Positions 54,482-63,700 of a DNA stretch of 64,000 nucleotides are shown piece by piece. Below the pieces are notes generated by a model. The model was given only the letters and a program-made list of their open reading frames with translations, was not told the DNA's origin and did not search any database. How positions within the stretch are numbered: position 1 is the stretch's first letter; each line of letters opens with the position of its first letter. The stretch covers positions 119,744,723 through 119,808,722 of the forward strand of contig CP136063.1 of the NCBI GenBank assembly GCA_032622095.1, read 5' to 3'. The position numbers were made by a program, and so were the translations under genes. The DNA is from Siphonodentalium dalli. Taxonomy: Eukaryota; Mollusca; Scaphopoda; Gadilida; Siphonodentaliidae.

Positions 54482-56522
54482 CTATTTGGATGAACATGTG
54501 CACCGACAAAGAGATGTGCAAGGCAGATTTGCCTTGCTGCATTTGCAGACTGTACAGGCCCTTTTGCAGCCACATTTCACGAATTCTCTGCACGCTTTAG
54601 ACGCCTCTGGAATGGTAGACCAGACAGGTTCCCATGAGTTCCCAACTTTCACCCACGCAGTCGGTTGGACAAGGATTAGTTTGTTGAGATAACATGCATG
54701 TTGTCCAGATGCCAGCCTGGTATACTGCCCTCCTAGTGTGCTGGAGTAGTGCATTCTGAGTAGGTGGTATCTTGTAAACAGCTTGCCTTTTCTGGCTGAA
54801 CAGCTCCATCCGGGCACTGTTAACATTCATGGCGTTACTTGTTTTGTCATAAACTACGACAACTAGTCTCTCGATTCTTTGAAATGATTCAGAATGTAAG
54901 TCAAGATGCTCAAACGGATGTGCGGCAAGATGAACAAAGGCATCAGTAACTTCCTCGTAAGCATTCCATGCCTGCCAGAACGATTTCTTCCCTTTCCCTC
55001 TAAACGCTGATGTAGTATCACATCCTGACAAGGAGTGGAAAACGGGCAGGGAACATGATTTCTGTTCACCAAGATGGGCACAAATGGCGTTGATGCTGTA
55101 ATGAGTGTAGTTCTTTCGAGTTCCAAATGCTACCCAGAGATCAAGATCAGCATTTATCTGAGATAGGTCATGAAACACACCGATAAGAACAACGACGACG
55201 TCTGTGTCCACAGTTCGCACCTGGATGGATTTTGCTCCATTCTCCAAAGCGTGCTGCTTCACGTGAACCACAATCCTAGTGTCTGCTTCTTCCTGATTGC
55301 AGCTGGACATTTCGATCTGCGTTCCAACACATGTAACATGCTCTCCAGCTGTGATATATACCGAACACTCAGGAGGGATGCTGCAATCCGCAACTTTTGA
55401 CGACAGGAATTCAAAGAGTTCCTTCTTGTTGAATGGATCACGGAGGTCACCTGATACTTTCCTACGCACACCTTTGCCTCGTTTCTCCCTGGTTCCCTCC
55501 TTCAGGCTATCGGGCCGGTATTCGTCCCACACAACATCCACTCGCTTTGTGTCACGCAGCTGACGTTCCAGGTGGGGTATAAACACATTGTCAGCACATT
55601 CCTGGAATGTTGAGACATTTGTTACAGGCAATGCATGTACTGTCACCGCACCATCCAGAACTTTGCAATCATATAATACAGGTGCCTCTGTCTGGTTTGG
55701 TTCCTCGATACATTGTAACATATGACATTTGGTACCAGACAGATTAAGCTTTCCAAACGCAGACAGGGATGGAGGATACGACTGAACTTCGTGTGCAAAG
55801 AATTCACTGATGTCACCATCTCTATTTTGTAAAGAGATGTATAACTGGCCGAAGAGTGTCACATTGTTCTCAAGCACCTTTCCTTTCTTGCAATCCTTCG
55901 TTCTGACTTTGAGCTTTGTTGAGTCCAGGGGTAGTGAATTCTTTGAGATCGTATCATGTATGGAGTGACTCCGATCCACGAGCACAATATTCACATACTC
56001 TTGATACTTCTTTGTGCCTGTGTCTTCCAGTGTACGGATTGTATTCACTACCGCCTCATTCGCGCAGTTACGACTATCAAGAGTTACCAACTCTGGGAAG
56101 TCATACAGGAAGGGATTTCCCATCTGGCGTGTTGTGTTAGATAGGCTATCAACCTGTCGCTGGAAGGTTTTCTGTGCTGCACGTCCCTGTTCATGGTGTT
56201 CGAAGTTAGCGGGGTTTTCCGGATCATCGTCATGAAGTTATCCATTCTCGTACTGTCTCAGAAGTCTGGCAAGCTCGGGTCCAGCGGTCATCCAGCGTCT
56301 GAAGGCAACTGGATTCTCAGTGAGTCCTACATGTACTGCACCACCGGATGCTTTCACCACTTTATTCTCCTGCTCATGCGCTTGGTCTATTGGGATCGCA
56401 GAGTATCTGTGTGACGACTTTGCGATTGTCCAGTGATTCCGAGTTTCAAACTCATCTTTGATATCTTGTGGCAGCGCCTTCATGTCTCTGATGTGTACAG
56501 GCAGCCACCGACAATAGTTCAC
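54482..56522 (-). pseudogene. Transposon protein, left-arm copy (XPG-like + CXC), broken
   Basis: Read on the minus strand, one frame runs from 56522 to 54597. It includes the single-copy core (WLPVHIRDM, DQAHEQ, GLTENPVAFRRWM) and then the nuclease-like part. It is interrupted by an in-frame TAA at 56238-56240. Near 54659 a 2-base deletion relative to the right copy shifts the frame just before WVKVGNSWEP and the cysteine cluster (KCGCKRACTVCKCSKA), which continues in another frame to 54482. It also lacks about ten residues after KVSGD that the right copy has. The core segments are typical of a transposase family seen as 'uncharacterized' proteins in many animals. Confidence 0.85.
56229..56521 (-). 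other. Single-copy core of the palindrome
   Basis: The only part of the element without an inverted partner. It codes (minus strand, 94 codons from the arm boundary) for the segment upstream of the nuclease domain, with DQAHEQ, GGAVHVGLTENP and RRWM. The acidic residue of DQAHEQ could be a transposase catalytic residue; that is speculation. Confidence 0.75.
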
Positions 56523-56626
56523 ATGATCCGGAAAACCGCGCTAACTTCGAGCACCATGAACAGGGACTTGCAGCACAGAAAACCTTCCAGCAACAGGTTG
56601 ATAGCCTATCTAACACAACACGCCAG

Positions 56627-58273
56627 ATGGGAAATCCCTTCCTGTATGACTTCCCAGAGTTGGTAACTCTTGATAGTCGTAACTGTGCGAATGAGGCGGT
56701 AGTGAATACAATCCGTACACTGGAAGACACGGGCACAAATAAGTATCAAGAGTATGTGAATACTGTGCTCGTGGATCGGAGTCACTCCATACATGATACG
56801 ATCTCAAAGAATTCACTACCCCTGTTCTCAACAAAGCTCAAAGTCAGAACGAAGGATTGCAAGAAAGTAAAGGTGCTTGAGTTATACATCTCTTTACAAA
56901 ATAGAGATGGTGACATCAGTGAATTCTTTGCACACGAAGTTCAGTCGTATCCTCCATCCCTGTCTGAGTTTGGAAAGCTTAATCTGTCTGGTACCAAATG
57001 TCATCTGTTACAATGTAACGAGGAACCAAACCAGACAGAGGCACCTGTATTATATGACTGCAAAGTTCTGGATGGTGCGGTGACAGTACATGCATTGCCT
57101 GTAACAAATGTCTCAACATTCCAGGAATATGCTGACAATGTGTTTATACCCCACCTGGAACGTCAGCTGCATGACACAAAGCGAGTGGATGTTGTGTGGG
57201 ACGAATACCGGTCAGATAGCCCGAAGGAGGGAACCCGGCAGAAACGAGGCAAAGGTGTGCGTAGGAAAGTATCAGGTGACACCAAGCTGTCGGGCAACTG
57301 GAATGACTTTCTCCGTGATCCAATCAACAAGAAGGAACTCTTTGAATTCCTGTCGTCAAAAGTTGCGGATTGCAGCATCCCTCCTGAGTGTTCGGTATAT
57401 ATCACAGCAGGAGAGCATGTTACATGTGTTGGAACGCAGATCGAAATGTCCAGCTGCAATCAGGAAGAAGCAGACACTAGGATTGTGGTTCACATGAAGC
57501 ACGCTTTGGAGAATGGAGCAAAATCCATCCAGGTGCGAACTGTGGACACAGACGTCGTCGTTGTTCTTATCGGTGTGTTTCATGACCTATCTCAGATAAA
57601 TGCTGATCTTGATCTCTGGGTAGCATTTGGAACTGGAAAGAACTACACTCATTACAGCATCAACGCCATTTGTGCCCATCTTGGTGAACAGAAATCATGT
57701 TCCCTGCCCGTTTTCCATTCCTTGTCAGGATGTGATACTACATCAGCGTTTAGAGGGAAAGGGAAGAAATCATTCTGGAAAGCATGGAATGCTTATGCGG
57801 AAGTTACTGATGCCTTTCTTCATCTTGCTGCACATCCGTTTGAGCATCTTGACTTACATTCTGAATCATTTCAAAGAATCGAGAGACTAGTTGTCGTAGT
57901 TTATGACAAAACAAGTAACGCCATGAATGTTAACAGTGCCCGGATGGAGCTGTTCAGCCAGAAAAGGCAAGCTGTTGACAAGATACCACCTACTCAGAAT
58001 GCACTACTCCAGCACACTAGGAGGGCAGTATACCAGGCTGGCATCTGGACAACATGCATGTTATCTCAACAAACTAATCCTTGTCCAACCGACTATGCGT
58101 GGGTGAAAGTTGGGAACTCATGGGAACCTTTCTGGTCTACCATTTCAGAGGCGTCTAAAGCGTGCAGAGAATTCGTGAAATGTGGCTGCAAAAGGGCCTG
58201 TACAGTCTGCAAATGCAGCAAGGCAATTCTGCCTTGCACATCTCTTTGTCGGTGCACATGTTCATCCAAATAG
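56627..58273 (+). CDS. Transposon protein, right-arm copy: XPG/FEN-like nuclease + CXC
   Basis: 548 codons from the first ATG. The open frame continues upstream to the palindrome centre, so the true N terminus is missing. FEN/XPG-type landmarks occur in order: LDGAV (Asp149), VVWDEY with a Lys/Arg-rich follow-up (Asp192), EEADTR (280-285), TVDTDVVVVL (Asp307, Asp309), and SGCDTT...RGKGKK (Asp370), which parallels the GxDYxxxxxGxG signature of FEN1. The last ~35 residues form a cysteine cluster (CGCKRACTVCKC...CRCTC) like the CXC motif of tesmin/LIN54. Compared with the left copy it lacks about nine residues after KVLE. The frame is intact, but whether it is expressed is unknown. Confidence 0.8.
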   Translation: MGNPFLYDFPELVTLDSRNCANEAVVNTIRTLEDTGTNKYQEYVNTVLVDRSHSIHDTISKNSLPLFSTKLKVRTKDCKKVKVLELYISLQNRDGDISEFFAHEVQSYPPSLSEFGKLNLSGTKCHLLQCNEEPNQTEAPVLYDCKVLDGAVTVHALPVTNVSTFQEYADNVFIPHLERQLHDTKRVDVVWDEYRSDSPKEGTRQKRGKGVRRKVSGDTKLSGNWNDFLRDPINKKELFEFLSSKVADCSIPPECSVYITAGEHVTCVGTQIEMSSCNQEEADTRIVVHMKHALENGAKSIQVRTVDTDVVVVLIGVFHDLSQINADLDLWVAFGTGKNYTHYSINAICAHLGEQKSCSLPVFHSLSGCDTTSAFRGKGKKSFWKAWNAYAEVTDAFLHLAAHPFEHLDLHSESFQRIERLVVVVYDKTSNAMNVNSARMELFSQKRQAVDKIPPTQNALLQHTRRAVYQAGIWTTCMLSQQTNPCPTDYAWVKVGNSWEPFWSTISEASKACREFVKCGCKRACTVCKCSKAILPCTSLCRCTCSSK

Positions 58274-58688
58274 GATACATCGATTGTGAACTGTCTGGTA
58301 GAGATACATTGTATTGAAACATTGTAGATAGAATTCCTAAATACTACCAGTATGTACTTAACAGTGACAACATGCGTATTTTCTGTTATATTGGCCGCCA
58401 TCGAAATGGTTGACCCGATCAACATGCCATGACCAGCATCTGTTTCAGTGACCCTGGAAACACCTGAATTGACACCTCATTTGTTCATTTCCGATTTTTA
58501 CAGCCAAATATATGACATTTCCTTTTTTTCTGGCGGCCATCTTGGATTTTGGCCGCCATCTTGGAAAATCGGAACGGATCAAGTGGATTCCACGGATAAA
58601 ATCAATAGATAGGTCGAAAAGAAACTCCATGCCAAATTTGGTACTTTTGTCCGGCCGGTAACGTTAAATTTGCTAAGCCACCTGACTA

Positions 58689-58691
58689 CTA
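58689..58691. repeat. Target site duplication CTA, right
   Basis: Second copy of the 3-bp duplication; see 54052-54054. Confidence 0.8.
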
Positions 58692-58825
58692 GCAAATATA
58701 CCAGCATAGAACATGCAACTATTGATATTTTAGATGACATTCTGAATTTGGAAGATGTGGCTTGTCTGCGCAGACTATGTTCATTCATCCGGCTGATAAA
58801 TCTTAAGTTAAATGATATTGAATAA

Positions 58826-59080
58826 TATGCAGTTTGTTGTTGTTGTGGTTGTTGTTGTTGAATATAACGATGAAATGGTACTGGCGATTGTGACGACGAG
58901 TAGACGAAGACGTTAACGTGATGACAACGAAGATGTTGATAATGATGACGATGATGGAAGTTTGTGTATATATTGTACATATATGCTGCAACATTCTCAA
59001 TGTTTTGTATATATCTTCTAATTGTATCTCAATATCTATTTGATAAGAGAATAAACGTATTATTAATGAAATTTCAATTG
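58826..59080 (+). other. LINE 3' UTR, approximate
   Basis: Follows the LINE stop codon. It holds a GTT-repeat tract (58832-58860) and a GA/GAT-rich tract, and ends around an AATAAA at about 59051. The exact 3' junction is not recognisable. Confidence 0.5.
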
Positions 59081-59590
59081 CTGGTCGCACAACCGTCGTT
59101 GTCATAGTTGATTACTCGGCGTTGTCAATTGAGTGCGATGATACCCCCGCAAATATGGACACCGCGCCATCAATCACAGAACTGAGGTGAACATTAGTTG
59201 TGAAAAATCACACAAAGACGTATGGCCATGTTATTATTTGGTTTCCACTCAATTTTATAGTACGTTATATATATTTTCTCAACTCTAAAGACGAATTTCA
59301 CACAGTGATGTGTGTAAAACCAAAACAACCGGTCTATTTATGTCAAAGATTATGTATTTTTGTGCTAACTGTCTAGTGCTGAACTCTTTACAGATTATCG
59401 AATCGAAGATCGCCGTACCTAATAGAAATATAATATATGGTACATTCCTGTCCGTATTTCTGGAATTATTCATTTCTCAATGTTTTTTCGTGTTTATCGC
59501 ATCAGCCTGGTCGCAGAATCGTTAAACCGCCGTAGCACCGTGGTTGTCAAGCCGCAGAATCGTGGAATTGGTCGTAGAATCGTCGAAACG
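59081..59590. other. Non-coding gap
   Basis: No gene or identifiable repeat. Confidence 0.35.
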
Positions 59591-60200
59591 ATTGTGCCGT
59601 GTGATTTTGGAGGTCAGGTCGGAGTCACGATTTTACCCGTCCAAAACACTCCCCGGACAAAATTACTCGTAGGTATAAAATTTCGTCGAAATCCGTCCAG
59701 CAGTTTTCCCGGCCATAGCTAACAAACAGACAGAAGTCCCAAAATATATATTACTAGAAGGTGACCCGACTTCGTCCGGGCTTTGACCTTGAATTGTCCA
59801 TTTTGAAGGTCAAGGTCAAGTGGGGTCACGATTTGACCAGTCCAAAAACACTGCCCGGACAAAAGTACCCGACAAACGTGCCCGTCGAAATCCATCCGAC
59901 CTTGAATTGATCATTTTGAAGGTCTGGTCGGGGTCACGATTGGACCCGTCCAAAACAATCGGTGAACAAAAGTAACCCCACGTATCAAATTTCGTCGAAA
60001 TCCCATCAAAATTGGCGATTTGACCTTGAAATGACCCGATTTCAAGGTCAAGGTGACGTCGCACGGACAAATTAATATGCCTATGTTCGTCCCCGGCCGA
60101 AAATACCCCCACATACCAAGTTTCATCGAAATCGGCTGGGCCATTTTCGAGTCCATCGATTACAGACACACACACACACACACACAGATCTTCCAAAATA
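59591..60200 (+). repeat. Modules with 'gaccttgaa/aaggtcaaggtca'
   Basis: A partial module (59600-59750) ends in 'acaaacagacagaag...aaaatatata'. The next starts 'actagaaggtgacccgactt' and repeats 'tttgaccttgaatt', 'gaaggtcaaggtcaag', 'ccaaatttcgtcgaaatcc'-type phrases. It ends in a (CA)n tract and 'aaaatatataatagactagc'. Non-coding; open frames here are by-products of the repeat. Confidence 0.75.
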
Positions 60201-60204
60201 TATA

Positions 60205-60795
60205 ATAGACTAGCAGGTTAGCCCGCCACTGGCGGCAATAGCCAGAACAATTTTTAATTTAATTTTTTGTTTTTCAATGAGTTAATTTTTTTGTTTTTCA
60301 ATGAGTTAATTGTGCCTTTTTAATTTTTTAATTAATTGTGCCTTTTTAATTTTGTTTTTCAATTTTATCCGATTTTTTTTGTTTTTCAATGAACCCGTCC
60401 ATGACACTTCCCGTATTTAGCAAGTTTGAGCTCAATCGGTTCGAGTCTATAAAGGACACGCACTTATATATGACACTTCCCGTAGGTAGCAAGTTTGAGC
60501 TCAATCGGCATTCCCTGGAATTTCCCAGTCAATATTTAGTAAGTTTGAGCTCAATCGGTTCGAGTCTATAAAGGACACACTCATATATATGACACTTCCC
60601 GTAGGTAGCAAGTTTGAGCTCAATCGGCATTCCCTGGAATTTCCCAGTCACCAACGCGGCGTAATTTTGGTACATATATAGAGACCAATTGTCCATCGGC
60701 TGTCATGTGTAGTAAATATGTCATATAAGCCGACATTGCCGTGAGGATGCCCATTCCTACACGCGTTTTCGATTCTATGAAGTACCCACATATAT

Positions 60796-60863
<68 letters not shown>

Positions 60864-60895
60864 CTATATATATATTTATATATATATATATATAT

Positions 60896-60951
<56 letters not shown>

Positions 60952-60955
60952 GGAA
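60205..60955 (+). repeat. 'gttagcccgccactggcggc' module with 121-bp duplication and (TA)n
   Basis: Starts at 'agactagcaggttagcccgc'. A roughly 121-bp unit with 'gacacttcccgtaggtagca', 'agtttgagctcaatcgg' and 'cattccctggaatttcccag' is tandemly repeated (60471 and 60592). Long (TA)n/(CATA)n microsatellites fill about 60790-60950. Confidence 0.75.
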
Positions 60956-60967
60956 GTCTCAAATTAT

Positions 60968-61560
60968 ATAGTAGACTAGCAGGTTAGCCCGCCACCGGCG
61001 GCTTGTCCGAAACATGACATTTTTATATATATTTTTTTAATTTTTAGCTCCACGCGTTTCAATAAGAAAAATTTCTACCCGATAGCTCCACCAGTTTCCG
61101 AGATCTGGTCTGCGCATGAAAATTTGTACCCGGCGCAAGATACATTCACATGCCAAATTTCAAGTCGATAGCTCCACCCGTTTCCGAGATCTCGTCTGCG
61201 CATGCGCTGCACGGGCGTCGCACGGGCTCGGCGACCGATAAAATTTGTACCCGGCGCAAGATACATTCACATAGCAAATTTCAAGTCGATAGCTCCACCC
61301 GTTTCCGAGATCTCGTCTGCGCATGCGCTGCACGGGCGTCGCACGGGCTCGTCGACCCGATAAAATTGTACCCGGCGCAAGATACATTCACATAGCAAAT
61401 TTCAAGTCGATAGCTCCACCCGTTTCCGATATCTCGTCTGCGCATGCGGTGCACGGGCGTCGCACGGGCTCGCCAATACGACAACGACCACCGCCTGGTC
61501 AAACTACACACACGTACCAAGTTTCGTCCCGATCGGTCGAGAATCGTAGATTTGTATGAA
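60968..61560 (+). repeat. 121-bp tandem units with TGCGCATGCGC
   Basis: Units begin around 'gatagctccacccgtttccg' at 61168, 61289 and 61410 (121-bp spacing), with a partial first unit at 61080. Each carries 'tctgcgcatgcg', 'gcacgggcgtcgcacgggct' and 'ggcgcaagatacattcaca'. The last runs into 'accaagtttcgtcccgatcg' and a CA-rich end. Confidence 0.8.
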
Positions 61561-62225
61561 GTACAACACACACACAAACATAAATATATAAGAGAGATAT
61601 GTAAATTAGATAGATTGTATCAAAATATATAGGAGAGATATGTAAATGATCTACACACCATTACTGGTGTTTGTCAAAGTTTAGTGGGGTATATCAATAC
61701 TCATTCACGATCATATCATTGAAGTCCGGAGGGTGTGGGCTATCTCTCGAATACAAGGAGTTCTCAAAATATATAGAAGAGATTGGTAGATTCCAGTAGC
61801 TTTATAACGGTATATCTGGGGATAAATCTGATGCTATATTCGTGATTATCTGGGATGATTTCGGTATATAACTATATACTGTAAAAACAAAGCGCGCCAT
61901 CCGTGCTCGCAGGGTTGGTCAGAAACAAATGTTTTTTAAATTTAATGTATGTTCCGTATATCTCTCTGCAGATGCAAATAACGTTGAATGGCAAACAGAC
62001 GCTCTTTATAGCGATGCGTAAAAAACAAACGCTCATTAAATAATCACTTGATTAACCCCCGCCGTGCCTTTGCGGTGATTTTGAGAGTGGAGAACGCGTG
62101 CTCTGAGCTTCTCCAAAACGCCGCGGCGACGATTCCCGTGGGTTTTTACATTTAGATGGGAAGTTTGAACTCAATCGAGCGAACCGTTTTCGATTCTATG
62201 AAGTACACATATATATATATATACG
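61561..62225. other. Non-coding gap
   Basis: No gene. Short repeated phrase 'atataagagagatatgtaaa' / 'ataggagagatatgtaaatg' at 61586-61650. Confidence 0.35.
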
Positions 62226-63056
62226 AAGTCTCAAAATATATAGTATAGACTAGAAGGTGACCCGACTTCGTCCGGGCTTTGACCTTGAATTGTCCATTTT
62301 GAAGGTCAAGTGGGGTCACGATTTGACCAGTCCAAAACACTGCCCGGACAAAAGTACCCGACAAACGTGCCCGTCGAAATCCATCCGGTTTTATCCGATT
62401 TGACCTCGAATTGATCATTTTGAAGGTCAATATCAAGTGGGTCATGATTTGACCAGTCCAAAAAATTGCCCGGACAAAAGTACCCGTCGAAATCCATCCG
62501 GTTTTGCCTAGAAGGTGACCCGACTTCGTCCGGGCTTTGACCTTGAATTGACCATTTGAAGGTCAAGGTCAGGTGTGGTAACGATTTGACCCGGACAAAA
62601 GTACCCGTCGAAATCCATCCGGTTTTACCCGATTTGACCTCGAATTGATCATTTTGAAGGTCAGGTCGAGGACTCGACCCGTCCAATACACTCAGTGGAC
62701 AAAAGTAACCCTACATATCAAATTTCGTCGAAATCCCATCAAAATTCGCGATTTGACCTTGAATTGATCCGATTTCAAGGTCACGTCGCACGGCCAAATG
62801 AATAGGCTTATGAGACTCCCCATACGAAAGTAACCCCACATACCAAGTTTCATCAAAATCCCGTGATATTCGGGCGTTTGACCTTGAAATGACCCGATTT
62901 CAATGTCAAGGTCACGTCGCACGGGAAAATTAATAGGCCCATGTCACTCCCCGGCCGAAAATACCCCCACATACCAAGTTTAATCGAAATCGGCTCGGCC
63001 GTTTTCGAGTCCATTGGAAACAAACAGACATATCTTCCAAAATATATAATAGACTA
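62226..63056 (+). repeat. 'gacttcgtccgggc' modules, two and a half copies
   Basis: New starts at 'gactagaaggtgacccgact' (62249) and 'ctagaaggtgacccgacttc' (62508). Both carry repeated 'tttgaccttgaattg', 'gaaggtcaaggtc' and 'acaaaagtacccgtcgaaat'. The block ends with 'ggaaacaaacagacatatct' and the TA-rich junction into the next module. Confidence 0.75.
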
Positions 63057-63700
63057 GCCGATGAGCCCGACGTTGTCCGAGCTATTCAAAAACCAAATTT
63101 CAAGTCGATAGCTCCACCCGTTTCCGAGATATGGTCTGCGCTTGCGCGAAGCTGGCGTCGCACGGGCTCGGCGACCCGATAAAATTCGTATCCGGGGCGT
63201 TGTCCGGGCTATTCAAAAACAAAATTTCAAGACGATAGCTCTACCCAGCCCGACGTTGATATTCAAAAACCAAATTTCAAGTCGATAGCTCTACCCGTTT
63301 CCGAGATCTGGTCTGCGCATGCGCGAAGCTGGCGTCGCACGGGCTCGGCGACCCGATAAAATTCGTATCCGGGGCAAGATACATTCACACACCAAATTTC
63401 AAGTCGATAGCTCCACCGTTTCCGAGATCTGGTCTGCGCATGCGCCAAGCTGGTGTCGCACGGGCTTGGCGACCCGATAAAATTCGTATCCGGGGCAAGA
63501 TACATTCACATAGCAAATTTCAAGTCGATAGCTCCATCCGTTTCCGAGATCTCGTCTGCGCCGCACGGGCTCGCCAATACGACAACGTCCACCGCCTGGT
63601 CAAACTACACACACGTACCAAGTTTCGTCCCGATCGGTCGAGAATCGTAGATTTGTATTAATGACATACAGACAGACAAACAGAGGTCTTCAAAATATAT
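63057..63700 (+). repeat. 'cgagatctggtctgcgcatg' module, tandem units
   Basis: Starts at 'agactagccgatgagcccga'. Units with 'tttcaagtcgatagctccac', 'gtctgcgcatgcgc' and 'gcacgggctcggcgacccga' recur at about 63100, 63270, 63395 and 63520. It ends as at 61560 with 'cgtcccgatcggtcgagaat' and 'acagacagacaaacagag'. Confidence 0.78.

Larger units (their letters stand above)
54055..58688. mobile_element. Palindromic Academ-like DNA transposon, 4634 bp
   Basis: The left arm (54055-56228) and right arm (56522-58688) are inverted copies with a few percent difference and some indels. The ends read TAGTCAGGTGGCTTAGCAA and its complement. Each arm carries the same gene 3' half, transcribed outward from the centre. 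A single-copy core (56229-56521) continues the left-arm gene. The protein combines an XPG/FEN-like nuclease with a CXC-like cysteine cluster. From memory, animal Academ elements encode an XPG domain and make 3-4 bp duplications, so I call it Academ-like; a database search has to confirm this. It sits in the LINE with 3-bp CTA duplications. Confidence 0.85.
51702..58825 (+). pseudogene. LINE non-LTR retrotransposon ORF2, 5'-truncated, interrupted
   Basis: The reverse transcriptase domain of a LINE: 'KKSPGEDGI', 'NYRPITLLSCLGKLFTKI', 'NQAGFRKGYST', 'AFIDFEKAFDKV', 'LSPLLFSLYLNDL' and the catalytic YADD (52996-53007). The C-terminal part has 'CQFRTCNHRLPIEKGRW' and a CPLC...H...C zinc-knuckle-like motif. 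No endonuclease domain: sequence before about 51702 belongs to the flanking repeat, so the apparent upstream Met is spurious. A one-base deletion near 53160 shifts the frame, and Val replaces the usual Gly in RQGxxLSP (52849). The transposon 54055-58688 splits it. The C terminus resumes at 58692 and ends at TAA 58823-58825. Clade not assigned. Confidence 0.88.

Noticed and set aside
54086-58667. TTAA flanking the inner palindrome (54086-54089 and 58664-58667) as target duplication, suggesting a piggyBac- or Kolobok-type element
   Set aside because: The inverted repeat continues outward past these TTAA to TAGTCAGG / CCTGACTA. TTAA is self-complementary, so its presence on both arms is expected. 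The CTA borders restore the LINE frame; the TTAA borders do not.
60620-60901. 93-codon minus-strand frame of alternating Ile/Tyr
   Set aside because: Direct translation of a (TA)n microsatellite.
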